Part shown: one piece after another, positions 1 to 8,371 of the stretch | Layout: the number at the start of each line of letters is the position of its first letter | Numbering within the stretch: the first letter of the stretch is position 1 | Assembly (NCBI GenBank): GCA_903851365.1 | Contig: CAINOB010000038.1 | Location: forward strand, 19,447-83,446 | Length of the DNA stretch: 64,000 nucleotides | From: an uncultured Bacteroidota bacterium | GTDB taxonomy: Bacteria > Bacteroidota > Bacteroidia > Bacteroidales > UBA12481 | Direction: 5' to 3' | Translations under genes and position numbers: made by a program | The notes under the pieces: generated by a model | Told to the model about the DNA's origin: nothing | Database searches by the model: none | The model's input: the letters and a program-made list of their open reading frames with translations, nothing else

Positions 1-1
1 T

Positions 2-1054
2 TTTTTCATCGGCAATCATTTGGCAGCCCAGGGAAAACCGGAATATCTGAAGTATTGGGCACTTAACCTGATGGAAGGTATCGACAGTACCGGGTATGTA
101 TCGGGCTGTGCAACCACCAAAGGGCCAAGACCGATTTTCGGAAAGTTTGCCATGAAGCCATTTCTTGCACAGGGGGCTTGGATTGCATCGGTTAAACTGC
201 ATGATTTCAGTTGGATAGAGCCTTACTATTCAGCGATGATGAGAGTGCTGGAGTACAGGGACAGAACGCAGTTGGATACGAAATATGGCCTCTATTTTTG
301 GGATATTGCCATGCAGAGCGGGGCCGACAATAATCCCGCATTAAACTATTATACCGATGATAAGCGTTCATTCCTCGCTTGTGATGCCAGTACCTGGCAG
401 CTCAGGGAATTAATTGCCCAGGCGAATATCGCTGAAAAACTGGGCAAATCAGGTGATGCAGTGATGCTCCGCGCAAAAGCATCAGCACTGAAGGATGCCA
501 TCAACAAAGTGCTTTGGTGTGAAAAAGATCAGATGTATTATAATGTCGATCGCGAAACAGGTGATTTTTATAAGCGGATAAGTTTTTCATCCTTCTTACC
601 GCTGGTCGAAAATATTGCTCCCAAAGCCAAAGGGGCCGAAATGATCAGAAAATATCTTATCAATCCTGATTATATGAAAGCTGAATATGGGTTGCGTTCA
701 CTTTCGAAAATGGACCCTGATTATAACAATAAGAATGTCATTTTACCTTTTTCCAACTGGCAGGGACCGATATGGCCGATTGCCAATTATATCTATTCTA
801 TAGCCCTCAAAAACTATGGCTTCGATGAGGAAGTGCGGTGGCTGGGTACGACGCTGGGAACTCTTTTATTGAATGATATCCGCAAGTGGGGATCGATGCA
901 TGAGAATTACCATGCTGAAACCGGCGCACCATTGGCTCCGGCTGCCACTTATGTCGATGCTAATGGCAAATTTGTAGGATTCGTCGGATGGAACCTTTGC
1001 ATTCAGCAGGTGCTGGAAGGGGTGCTTTTTGACAAATGGATGCTTTTAGATTAA
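2..1054 (+). CDS. GH63/trehalase-like (MGH1-type) glycoside hydrolase, 5' truncated by the window edge
   Basis: The frame is open from the first bases of the window, so only the last 350 residues are visible; the first in-frame TTG at base 20 is not a credible start. The visible part is an (alpha/alpha)6-barrel glycosidase of the GH63/GH37 type. Signs are the segments FWDIAMQSGADN, WQGPIWPIANY and SMHENYHAETG, which match the substrate-pocket motifs of trehalases and mannosylglycerate/glucosidase-like enzymes, with alternating helices between them. The substrate cannot be told from this fragment; an alpha-glucoside is the usual one. A hairpin terminator follows 3 bp after the stop. A second enzyme with a related fold lies at 42929-45805 fused to a phosphoesterase. 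Confidence 0.8.
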   Translation, partial: FFIGNHLAAQGKPEYLKYWALNLMEGIDSTGYVSGCATTKGPRPIFGKFAMKPFLAQGAWIASVKLHDFSWIEPYYSAMMRVLEYRDRTQLDTKYGLYFWDIAMQSGADNNPALNYYTDDKRSFLACDASTWQLRELIAQANIAEKLGKSGDAVMLRAKASALKDAINKVLWCEKDQMYYNVDRETGDFYKRISFSSFLPLVENIAPKAKGAEMIRKYLINPDYMKAEYGLRSLSKMDPDYNNKNVILPFSNWQGPIWPIANYIYSIALKNYGFDEEVRWLGTTLGTLLLNDIRKWGSMHENYHAETGAPLAPAATYVDANGKFVGFVGWNLCIQQVLEGVLFDKWMLLD

Positions 1055-1056
1055 AG

Positions 1057-1083
1057 CTGCCAACTTGGAAGAAAAGTTGGCAG
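1057..1083 (+). terminator. Rho-independent terminator hairpin after the GH63-like gene
   Basis: A perfect 10-bp stem (CTGCCAACTT at 1057-1066, AAGTTGGCAG at 1074-1083) with a 7-nt loop GGAAGAA is followed directly by TTTTATTT. It begins 3 bp after the stop codon. The same loop and a covarying stem recur in inverted orientation at 3470-3500, so this may also belong to a repeat family. Confidence 0.8.
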
Positions 1084-1112
1084 TTTTATTTGGCCTTTTT
1101 TCATTTCAACTT

Positions 1113-1141
1113 CCCTTTTTGCCTTTTTGCCCTTTGCCCTA
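1113..1141 (-). repeat. GGGCAAA-type tandem 7-8-mer array at the nor stop codon
   Basis: Read on the sense (minus) strand of the nor gene, the TAG stop is the first part of an imperfect array of units like AGGGCAA and AAAGGCAA. A similar array starts on the stop codon of the S46 peptidase gene (33127-33160), and related heptamers lie inside the GH3 gene (27425-27452). Confidence 0.7.
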
Positions 1142-3376
1142 TTTTTTAACGCTCCAGCCCAGCTTTAGTCCGAAAACGAACCATGCCAGGCAGAGGGCTC
1201 CAGCCGAGAAAATAATATCTCCGAACATTCTCATCCACCGGAAAGTGGTGATTAGCGGAGTATGCAAAAACTCAGCCGAACGGGCATACCACAGGCCATG
1301 CTTGACCGAGGCGATGGTCTGAGCCAGGCCAACAGGAAGTACACTTATTAGTACCATTGCCAGAAGTCCGATATTTATCATCCAGAAGGCCCATTTGAGC
1401 GGGCTTTCCTTCCAGGTGACTTTTAGGTCCATTTCCCGCAAAACAAATAGCATCAGTCCGATGCCCAACATTCCGTAAACGCCGAAAAGTGCGGTGTGAC
1501 CATGAACTGGGGTGGTATTCAATCCCTGCATGTAATAGAGTGCAATCGGCGGATTGATCAGGAAACCGAAGATCCCGGCTCCGACAAGATTCCAGAAAGC
1601 TACCGCAATAAAGAAATAGATCGGCCATTTATAGGTTTTCACCCATTCCTGCGAACGGCTGAGCCTGAGGTTATGCCAGGCTTCGAATCCTATCAGAACC
1701 AGTGGCACCACTTCCAGAGCGCTGAATGTTGCCCCCAAAGCGAGGACCCCGGTTGGCGTTCCTGTAAAATACAGGTGATGAAAAGTGCCAAGAATTCCAC
1801 CGGAAAGGAAGATGATGGTCGAGAAAAGCACTGTGGTTGTTGCAGTCTTTGGTCGCAGCAGCTGCATCCTGACAAACAGGAATGCAATAATGACAGTTGC
1901 AAATACTTCAAAGAATCCTTCGACCCAAAGGTGGACAACCCACCAGCGCCAGTATTCAGCCATTGCCAGGTTGGTTTGACGGCCCCACATGAGTCCGGCA
2001 CCGTAAAAAGCAGCGATGGCAAGTGAAGCTATAATGAACATGATCAGCAAACTCCGGCTTTCGGACTTTCTTTTCAATGCCGGAATTATAGCCCTGGTAA
2101 TAAGGAACAACCAGATAAACAAACCTGCAAAGAGGAAAATCTGCCAGAAACGTCCTAAATCGACATATTCATACCCCTGGTGTCCGAACCAGAAGTTCTG
2201 GACCAGACCCAGTCGCTGCATGATTCCGAGGAATTGGCCGGTGAGAGATCCGACCACAATGACCAAAAGTGCACCAAAAAGGAGATTTACCCCCAGTCGC
2301 TGATATTTAGGTTCATGGCCTGAGATGACCGGGGCATAAAATAATCCTGTGGCAAGCCAGGAGGTGGCGATCCAAAAGATTGCCAATTGGATATGCCAGG
2401 TGCGCGAAAGAGAGTAGGGAAGGAAATTCGACAAGGGCAGACCGTAAAATGCCTGTCCTTCAACGCTGTAATGCGCTGTGATTACTCCCATTAATATTTG
2501 AACCAGGATAAGTGCTGTAACGATCCAGAAATATTTCAGTGTCGCTTTCATCGATGGGGTCATGAAAGTACCAAGGGTTGGATTCTTATCAGGAATAAAA
2601 TCCAGACTTTCTTCTTTTCTGGTTGCCTGATACCAAGCAAGCAACCCTATACCGGCAAGCAGAATGATAACGCTGAACCCGGTCCAGAAAATCATGGAGG
2701 CCGAAGGAACATTATCAATCAGCTTTTCGGGCGGCCAGTTGTTTGAATAGGTAATATCCTGATCGGGACGATTGGTTGATGTTGCCCAGGTTGCCCAAAA
2801 GAAAAAACAATTCATGAGAGCCATCCTGTCGGGATCACTGACCGTGTTATCCTTCATTGCATATTGATCCCTTAGTTTGGCCATAGATGGATCGTGCATA
2901 AAGAGTTTTGCATAATATTCACTGTTAGCACGATAAGCTTTTGCTCGCATTTCGGAAACAACAAGGTTCCCTGTTTTAGGATCATAGGTATTGGCCCGGA
3001 TCTCTTGTTTCAGACGGGCTTGAAGAGCGGCCTGTTGTTCGAGACCCAGCGCCTCGAAGTTTTTTACACCGGTTTCAACGGCCCATGTATCCAATATAAA
3101 TATGGCTTCCCGGTGTAAATAATCAGCGGTCCAGTCAGGTGCCTGATAGGAACCGTGGCCCCAGATGGTTCCCAATTCCTGACCTCCGGTGGATTGCCAT
3201 ACGTTCTGGCCATCACGGATCATAGCTTCAGTAAACAGGAGCTCACCCGAAGTTGTTACTACCTGTTTTGGTATTGGCGGTTTCTGACGATAAATTTCGC
3301 GCCCGAAAAAAAGTAGAACGGCAAAGGATAGAGTTACCACCGCCGTAAAAGCAATCCACAAAGTACGTGTCTTCAT
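1139..3376 (-). CDS. norZ: Quinol-dependent nitric oxide reductase (qNOR, NorZ type)
   Basis: This is a single-subunit membrane enzyme of the heme-copper oxidase superfamily that reduces two NO to N2O with electrons from quinol. The 745-residue length is normal for qNOR. The protein has an N-terminal membrane helix (about residues 7-25), then the periplasmic domain that replaces the cytochrome c subunit (DGQNVWQSTGGQELG, followed by GHGSYQAPDW), then about a dozen helices. Metal-site histidines are visible in HLWVEGFFEVF, GTFHHLYFTGTP and TPVHGHTALFG. It diverges from an Rrf2-type regulator across 165 bp. NO detoxification rather than full denitrification is likely, as no other denitrification gene is in the window. 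The stop codon sits in a short tandem repeat. Confidence 0.95.
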   Translation of the reverse strand: MKTRTLWIAFTAVVTLSFAVLLFFGREIYRQKPPIPKQVVTTSGELLFTEAMIRDGQNVWQSTGGQELGTIWGHGSYQAPDWTADYLHREAIFILDTWAVETGVKNFEALGLEQQAALQARLKQEIRANTYDPKTGNLVVSEMRAKAYRANSEYYAKLFMHDPSMAKLRDQYAMKDNTVSDPDRMALMNCFFFWATWATSTNRPDQDITYSNNWPPEKLIDNVPSASMIFWTGFSVIILLAGIGLLAWYQATRKEESLDFIPDKNPTLGTFMTPSMKATLKYFWIVTALILVQILMGVITAHYSVEGQAFYGLPLSNFLPYSLSRTWHIQLAIFWIATSWLATGLFYAPVISGHEPKYQRLGVNLLFGALLVIVVGSLTGQFLGIMQRLGLVQNFWFGHQGYEYVDLGRFWQIFLFAGLFIWLFLITRAIIPALKRKSESRSLLIMFIIASLAIAAFYGAGLMWGRQTNLAMAEYWRWWVVHLWVEGFFEVFATVIIAFLFVRMQLLRPKTATTTVLFSTIIFLSGGILGTFHHLYFTGTPTGVLALGATFSALEVVPLVLIGFEAWHNLRLSRSQEWVKTYKWPIYFFIAVAFWNLVGAGIFGFLINPPIALYYMQGLNTTPVHGHTALFGVYGMLGIGLMLFVLREMDLKVTWKESPLKWAFWMINIGLLAMVLISVLPVGLAQTIASVKHGLWYARSAEFLHTPLITTFRWMRMFGDIIFSAGALCLAWFVFGLKLGWSVKK

Positions 3377-3401
3377 ATTTGGGGTTTAATAGTTTATTCC
3401 C

Positions 3402-3434
3402 CAAAGATAAATACATTTTTAATAAAATACCAAA
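3402..3434 (-). promoter_or_regulatory. Predicted nor promoter
   Basis: On the minus strand TATCTTTG (3402-3409) fits the Bacteroidota -7 consensus TAnnTTTG and TTTG (3431-3434) fits the -33 element, 21 bp apart. The start codon at 3376 lies about 20 nt after the expected start site. Confidence 0.6.
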
Positions 3435-3443
3435 AGATCTTTA

Positions 3444-3451
3444 TATCTTTG
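3444..3451 (+). promoter_or_regulatory. Predicted -7 box for the Rrf2 regulator gene
   Basis: TATCTTTG on the plus strand is the mirror image of the nor -7 box at 3402-3409, giving back-to-back promoters about 35 bp apart. A regulator bound between them could control both genes. No good -33 element is visible. Confidence 0.45.
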
Positions 3452-3469
3452 TTAACTGACAACTTTGTT

Positions 3470-3500
3470 AGCTGACAGCTTTTCTTCCAAGCTGTCAGCT
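3470..3500. repeat. Perfect 12-bp inverted repeat in the leader of the Rrf2 regulator
   Basis: AGCTGACAGCTT (3470-3481) and AAGCTGTCAGCT (3489-3500) flank a 7-nt loop. Read on the minus strand the loop is GGAAGAA, identical to the hairpin at 1057-1083, while the stem differs by two compensated base pairs. It may be a regulator-binding site, an RNA hairpin in the regulator leader, or a member of a small palindromic repeat family. Confidence 0.7.
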
Positions 3501-3541
3501 TTAAAAGTTAATACTTACATTTACCAAAAATCATTAAGGAT

Positions 3542-3976
3542 ATGTGGTCGAAAACCACCGAATATGCTATCAGGGCGTTAGTTCAGGTTGCTGTGAGCAA
3601 CCACGAAGGACGCCGTCCTGGTTTTAAGGAAATAGCTGAATCCATTGATGCTCCGGTACAGTTTACAGCAAAGATTTTGCAAACCTTATCGCGGGCATTG
3701 TTACTAAAGTCTGTCAGGGGCAGGGGAGGTGGTTTCTATTTTGATCCCGAAAGCGAAGAGCTTAAATTAGCTCAGGTAATTCGTGTACTCGAAGGAGAAA
3801 AGTATTTTTCGGGATGTGTGGTCGGTCTGCCGAGATGCGATGAGAACCATCCCTGTCCGTTGCACAATGAATTCTATCTCATCCGTAATCAGCTGGTCGA
3901 ATTATCGCAAAAGGAAACTATCCAGGGACTGGCCCGGAAGATTGGAGACGGCGATGCAATGCTGAAGAGAAGTTGA
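3542..3976 (+). CDS. Rrf2-family regulator, NsrR-like
   Basis: The 144 residues hold a winged helix-turn-helix at the N-terminus (TEYAIRALVQVA, then KEIAESIDAP and the wing VRGRGGGF) and a cysteine triad C92-x6-C99-x5-C105. Such triads bind an Fe-S cluster in IscR and NsrR. Divergence from the NO reductase points to an NO-sensing repressor of that gene (inference); cluster type and NO response are not shown by sequence. The spacing C-x6-C-x5-C is one residue shorter in the first gap than the C-x7-C-x5-C I recall for NsrR. An Fe-S biogenesis role is the alternative. Confidence 0.85.
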   Translation: MWSKTTEYAIRALVQVAVSNHEGRRPGFKEIAESIDAPVQFTAKILQTLSRALLLKSVRGRGGGFYFDPESEELKLAQVIRVLEGEKYFSGCVVGLPRCDENHPCPLHNEFYLIRNQLVELSQKETIQGLARKIGDGDAMLKRS

Positions 3977-4052
3977 AAAGTTGAGATTCGAATTAAGAAT
4001 TCCGAATACCGAGGGGCGAGATCCAAGTGTGCCTGAAGTAGCCTCTTTCTTT

Positions 4053-4100
4053 AATTGCCAAATTGCCAAATTGTCGAATTGTCAAATTAGCACATTGCCT
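4053..4100 (-). repeat. Octamer tandem array on the nfo stop codon
   Basis: About six imperfect octamers (plus-strand unit AATTGCCA, varying to AATTGTCA and AATTAGCA) run from the nfo C-terminal codons through the TAA stop into the downstream DNA. Sense-strand units resemble TGNCAATT. The array after the glycyl radical enzyme gene (38114-38153) has the same unit and the same orientation to its gene. Confidence 0.75.
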
Positions 4101-4926
4101 TAAGTTTCGCAATCTCTTCGGCCCAGATATCTTCATTCGGAGTTTCCAGAATCAGAGGAATGTTATCGAAGCGAGGATCCTTCATCAGACGGGTAAAAAG
4201 ATCCCATTCAATGGTGCCCTGTCCCAGATTTTCGTGGCGGTCGACCCTTGAGCGGAATTCCTTTTTTGAATCATTAATGTGCATGCCGCTGAGATACTTA
4301 AATCCGATTTTTTCATCGAACTCCTTAAAAACGATCTCAAATCCCTCGGCAGTTTTTATTTCATATCCGGCTGAGTAGGCATGGGCCGTATCAATACATA
4401 CACCTATCCGGGATTTATCTTCTACCCTGTCGATAATAAAACGCAGATGCTCAAATGAATATCCTACATTACTTCCCTGGCCGGCAGTGATTTCCAGCAC
4501 CGCGGTAACGCCTTTGGTTTTATCGAGCGTAATATTCAAAGATTCGGCAATGGTTTTAAGGCACTCCTCTTCCGTAACTTTCTGTAAATGGCTGCCCGGA
4601 TGAAAATTCAGCCGATCGAGCCCCAGCTGTTCAGCCCGCTGCATCTCATCTAAAAAAGCTGCTCTGGATTTTTCCAGCATCTCCGGATCGGGACTGCCGA
4701 CATTAATCAGGTAGCCATCGTGCGGCAAAATCTGTTTTGGTGTATAACCGAATTTTTCACAATTGGTTTTAAAAGCAGATATGCTGGCTTCACTTAGCGG
4801 TTTTGCCACCCACTGACGCTGATTCTTAAGGAATAAAGCAAACGCGGTTGCTCCGATCTTATTCGCATTTATGGGAGCGTTCTCAACGCCTCCCTCAGTA
4901 CTGACATGGGCCCCGATAAACTTCAT
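4087..4926 (-). CDS. nfo: Endonuclease IV (AP endonuclease)
   Basis: This is an apurinic/apyrimidinic endonuclease acting in base-excision repair, a three-zinc TIM barrel. The start [13 protein letters not shown] is the standard N-terminus of the family. Metal-ligand motifs are visible in order: [50 protein letters not shown] and LILETPNE. At 279 residues the length is normal. The last codons and stop lie in an octamer repeat array. It is transcribed opposite to the Rrf2 gene. Confidence 0.96.
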   Translation of the reverse strand: MKFIGAHVSTEGGVENAPINANKIGATAFALFLKNQRQWVAKPLSEASISAFKTNCEKFGYTPKQILPHDGYLINVGSPDPEMLEKSRAAFLDEMQRAEQLGLDRLNFHPGSHLQKVTEEECLKTIAESLNITLDKTKGVTAVLEITAGQGSNVGYSFEHLRFIIDRVEDKSRIGVCIDTAHAYSAGYEIKTAEGFEIVFKEFDEKIGFKYLSGMHINDSKKEFRSRVDRHENLGQGTIEWDLFTRLMKDPRFDNIPLILETPNEDIWAEEIAKLKAMC

Positions 4927-5045
4927 TTTCGACTTTCTAAGGTAAACACTAATTTAATTGAAATGTTGAAGTCAATACTTCATGCACACTTGAATCTGTA
5001 ATTTCGGCATTCGGAATCCTTCATTGGAATCTATGACTTCTTACT

Positions 5046-7214
5046 TTATTTCTCCCTCCCTACTATAAGCCCCCGTCCATAACTCCCCAGAACCACATCA
5101 CTGGTAGGCATTTGTATCTTGATATCATCAATCGCTACGGGGATCAGTCCCGGTGCCCTCATCCAGGTTTTTCCGGCATCCTTGCTGATTAATAGCCCAT
5201 TGTGTATCCCGCAATAGAGCCAGTTAGTATTTATAGGATGTTCGGCAAAACCGCGTATCACAGCCTCGGTAGGCATATTTGAAGTAAGTGATTCCCAGGT
5301 CTGCCCAAAATCGGTACTCCGGAACAGATAGGGTTTCAGATCGTTGGCTTCATAATACCTTGCACATGCTACATATACAGTTCCGACACCGGTAACTGAA
5401 CATACCAGCCTCGTAAAAAACCGGTCGGAGGGCATGGGCAGTTTTTCTGAGAGATTGATCCAGGTAAGGCCTCCATCCAGAGTCATCTGCAAATTTCCGT
5501 CATCAGTTCCCGCATAAATAACTCCCGGTTTTAAAGGTGATTCGGCTATTGCTGTTATTGAGGCATAGGGTTTCAGTACCGGCTTCATTCCCATGATGGT
5601 CTTGTCCTTCAGGGGTTCATTACGTGACAGGTCGGGACTGATTTCGCTCCAATTTTCACCCTTATTTTCCGATTTAAAAAGTTTATTACCTCCAATATAT
5701 ATTGCGTGTGGCGGATGTGTGGATAGGAGGTATGGGGTATTCCAGTTGAATCGCCATGGATTTTTTTTATCCGGATTTTGTGGCTGAACATAAAAACTTT
5801 TGTTGGTGCGAAATTCGTAGCGGCTGATTCCCCCGTATTGCGATTCACCGTATGCAATCGTTGAATCCACCGGATCGAGTCCCGCATAAAAGCCATCACC
5901 CCCGGATATATTGGATATCAAACTGTCAGGGGTTAAGCTTCCATCAGCAGTTCCGACAGGCCCGCCCCACACCCCGTTATCCTGCTTGCCTCCGAATATC
6001 CGGTAGGGCTTTCCCTGATCAACTGTGATGGCATAGTACTGGCCGATGAATAGATTATTGTAGAACGACCATTTCTGCCCGCCATCCTGGGTTTGATAAA
6101 GACCCCCATCGTTTCCAAGCAACCTGTTTTGCTGGTCCTTGGGATCGATCCATAATATGTGGTGGTCAACATGCACATTCCTTGCACTCATTGAATTAAA
6201 TGTTTTACCACCATCTTTGGTTTCCTGAACCATCATTCCCATCACAAAAGCATTTTTCTCATCTGCCGGGTTCACATATATGCGTCCATACCAATAGGAG
6301 GTTGAGGGCTTTTGATTGATCAGTTCCCACGATTTCCCCTTATCGATCGATCGGTAAAATCCTCCTTTTTTCGATTCAATACAGGCATAAATCATATCGG
6401 GCGATGAAGGTGCAACAGCCAGTGCAATACGGCCCAGGGTATCATTGGAGAATCCCTGAGTGATTTTTTCCCAGTTTTCGCCTCCATCTTCCGACCGGTA
6501 AAGGCCACTCGACGGGCCTCTCTGGAGATGCGCCCAGGCATTGCGGTATTGCTGCCAGGCCGAAGCAAGCAATGTTTTTCCATCCGGATGAATGACGAGA
6601 TCCGACATCCCGGTATAATCGTTGATATACAATATCTTTTTCCAGGTGAGCCCACCATCCGTTGTCCGAAAAATTCCGCGCTCCTCATTGTTTCCCCATC
6701 GGGCACCAGTTGCTGCAACGTATACAATATCAGGATTCAATGGATTTATTTGAATTTTAGCAATATGCCTCGATTCTTTAAGTCCCATGCATTTCCAGCT
6801 TTTCCCGCCATCGGTTGACTTATAAACCCCATCACCGATGGATGCTGAGGATTGTTCGCCCGAAGCTTCACCTGTACCTGCCCAGATAACGTTGGGATTG
6901 GATTCACAAATCGCCATATCGCCAATGGCCAATGACATGCCTGCCTGATCGAAAACCGGTGTCCAGTTCTTTCCCCAGTCGGCCGATTTGAAAATTCCTC
7001 CCGTGGAGGCAGCCACAAAAATATTTCTGGGGTTATTTGAATCCACTTTGATATCCGAAATCCGTCCACTGTTGACGCCAGGACCGATAAAGCGATAGGT
7101 TTGGGGGACTTGGGCAGTCAGAGGAAAAGACAGGAGACAAAGAGACAGAAGACAGAAGACAGAAGATGGAGAGATAAAAGACGAAAGACGAAGAGATCGG
7201 TGAGGAATTGACAT
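5046..7214 (-). CDS. Secreted BNR/VPS10-like beta-propeller protein
   Basis: The protein has a signal peptide and then many BNR-type blades marked by S-x-DGG-x-[ST]-W (KSTDGGKSW, RTTDGGLTW, RSEDGGENW, TLDGGLTW, SKDAGKTW), as in sialidases, GH74 xyloglucanases and sortilin-like proteins. The ATG at 7214 (MSIPHRSLRL) was preferred to an upstream in-frame start because a signal peptide follows it. The 722 residues end without a T9SS sorting domain. Catalytic residues of GH33 or GH74 were not recognised, so binding or a glycosidase activity remains open. The signal-peptide codons are built from tandem heptamers (7143-7192). Confidence 0.8.
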   Translation of the reverse strand: MSIPHRSLRLSSFISPSSVFCLLSLCLLSFPLTAQVPQTYRFIGPGVNSGRISDIKVDSNNPRNIFVAASTGGIFKSADWGKNWTPVFDQAGMSLAIGDMAICESNPNVIWAGTGEASGEQSSASIGDGVYKSTDGGKSWKCMGLKESRHIAKIQINPLNPDIVYVAATGARWGNNEERGIFRTTDGGLTWKKILYINDYTGMSDLVIHPDGKTLLASAWQQYRNAWAHLQRGPSSGLYRSEDGGENWEKITQGFSNDTLGRIALAVAPSSPDMIYACIESKKGGFYRSIDKGKSWELINQKPSTSYWYGRIYVNPADEKNAFVMGMMVQETKDGGKTFNSMSARNVHVDHHILWIDPKDQQNRLLGNDGGLYQTQDGGQKWSFYNNLFIGQYYAITVDQGKPYRIFGGKQDNGVWGGPVGTADGSLTPDSLISNISGGDGFYAGLDPVDSTIAYGESQYGGISRYEFRTNKSFYVQPQNPDKKNPWRFNWNTPYLLSTHPPHAIYIGGNKLFKSENKGENWSEISPDLSRNEPLKDKTIMGMKPVLKPYASITAIAESPLKPGVIYAGTDDGNLQMTLDGGLTWINLSEKLPMPSDRFFTRLVCSVTGVGTVYVACARYYEANDLKPYLFRSTDFGQTWESLTSNMPTEAVIRGFAEHPINTNWLYCGIHNGLLISKDAGKTWMRAPGLIPVAIDDIKIQMPTSDVVLGSYGRGLIVGREK
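7143..7192 (-). repeat. Tandem heptamers forming signal-peptide codons of the BNR protein
   Basis: On the plus strand there are three exact AGACAGA units (7143-7163), AGATGGA (7164-7170) and two AGACGAA units (7179-7192). On the sense strand this is a TCTGTCT/TTCGTCT array. Because 7 is not a multiple of 3, each unit is read in a different phase and together they give a Ser/Leu-rich hydrophobic stretch. Confidence 0.8.
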
Positions 7215-7280
7215 AGCGTTGATTTTATTGAGCCGAATGTAATTATTTCCCCTGACAAACACCAGCCTGAAGTCAAGTGA

Positions 7281-7976
7281 TCACCCTCGTTTGCTGATCT
7301 CAGCTAACGACTTGTGTTGGATTACTTCTATATCCTTTTCACGTAGCGAGATCAACCCCTCCTTTTCAAATGTTTTGAGAAGCTTAACCCCGCTTTCAGT
7401 TGAAATCCCAGCAAAATCAGCCAGATCCTTGCGCGAAAGGAGCTGGAAGATATCAGGAGCTTCGGATTTCAGGCTATCGATATAAAGTAAGGTTTCTGCC
7501 ATGCGACCATTCATTTGCTTATACATGATGGTTCTCAGAGAATCAAACAAGTTTGTATTTTGCTCGCAATAGCGCTTTATAATGCTGAAGCCAAACAGTC
7601 CGTTTTGTTTTATAACACTGGCAATAGCATCTTTTTCAATCAGATATACCTGGCAATCCGTTAGAGCAACCGAGGAGTAATTAAAGGTGTTTTTCGTAAA
7701 AACAGCTGAAAGTCCAACAAATTCTCCAGGTCTGATAATCCGAAGATTGTAATTCTTTACTCCATCTCCCTCCAGATACTGGGTTGCCAGGCCTTTGATC
7801 AGGAACAATACATAGGAAGCAAAAGCTCCCTGTTTGGTCAATAGATCGTTCTTTCGAAAAAGCACCTGCGTTTTACTGGCTCTCACCAATTCCGCCTCTT
7901 CACCAGACAACATCTGAAAGCAGGGCGCATCGATATCGCAAATAAATTCATGATCAGTTTCGAGAATGGTTTTCAT
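7281..7976 (-). CDS. Crp/Fnr-family regulator (no clear Fe-S cluster)
   Basis: An N-terminal cyclic-nucleotide-binding-type beta barrel (about 20-140) with the loop RPGEFVGLSAVF is followed by a C-terminal helix-turn-helix (SRKDLADFAGISTESGVKLLKTFEKEG, with the recognition helix near residue 195). It has two cysteines near the N-terminus (C13, C19) but not the three-cysteine cluster seen in the two related proteins at 10789 and 31720. The effector is unknown. It lies upstream of the BNR gene on the same strand, 66 bp away, so the two may be co-transcribed. Confidence 0.88.
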   Translation of the reverse strand: MKTILETDHEFICDIDAPCFQMLSGEEAELVRASKTQVLFRKNDLLTKQGAFASYVLFLIKGLATQYLEGDGVKNYNLRIIRPGEFVGLSAVFTKNTFNYSSVALTDCQVYLIEKDAIASVIKQNGLFGFSIIKRYCEQNTNLFDSLRTIMYKQMNGRMAETLLYIDSLKSEAPDIFQLLSRKDLADFAGISTESGVKLLKTFEKEGLISLREKDIEVIQHKSLAEISKRG

Positions 7977-8095
7977 CCCTCAATGACAGATTAAAAAATT
8001 AAAGTTAACCGAAATCAATAAATAAGTTGTCCGGAATCAAGACTTATACTGTCATGCTGGAAGCCCAATTCCTTTACCGATCCGATATCCCGGGG

Positions 8096-8103
8096 TAATT
8101 TTG
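8096..8103 (+). promoter_or_regulatory. Predicted -7 box for the DUF2892 gene
   Basis: TAATTTTG matches TAnnTTTG and sits 17 bp before the start codon at 8121. Confidence 0.5.
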
Positions 8104-8120
8104 CTTGGTTTTAAAAAAAA

Positions 8121-8324
8121 ATGAAAAAAAACATGGGAACGATTGACAAAGTAATCAGGATACTGGTTGCTGTCGTAATGGTAGTACTATTTTTCACTCA
8201 CGTGATTACCGGTACCCTTGCTGTAATTCTTTTAATCCTTTCAGGAGTATTTGTGTTGACAAGCTTAATAAGTTTCTGTCCGCTCTATCTGCCTTTTGGG
8301 TTGAATACCAAAAAGAAAGTTTAA
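8121..8324 (+). CDS. DUF2892 / YgaP-like small membrane protein
   Basis: The 67 residues begin MKKNMGTIDKVIR, the typical DUF2892 opening, and carry two membrane helices (about 10-28 and 31-52) with a short SFCPLYLPFG turn. In YgaP this domain anchors a rhodanese; here it stands alone. Its neighbours include a cysteine-desulfurase-like enzyme and two NifX-like proteins, so a link to sulfide or persulfide handling is possible (inference). Confidence 0.8.
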   Translation: MKKNMGTIDKVIRILVAVVMVVLFFTHVITGTLAVILLILSGVFVLTSLISFCPLYLPFGLNTKKKV

Positions 8325-8327
8325 GTA

Positions 8328-8358
8328 AAAGAGGCTGCCTTCATCAGGCAGCCTCTTT
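8328..8358. terminator. Bidirectional terminator between convergent genes
   Basis: A perfect 12-bp stem, AAAGAGGCTGCC (8328-8339) and GGCAGCCTCTTT (8347-8358), has a 7-nt loop and A/T runs on both sides. It lies 3 bp after the DUF2892 stop and 14 bp before the NifX-like stop on the other strand. Confidence 0.92.
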
Positions 8359-8371
8359 AATTCTCTAAACA

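Noticed and set aside
1065..1322. Open frame after the GH63-like gene
   Set aside because: It lies over the terminator and antisense to the nor gene and has no recognisable protein features.
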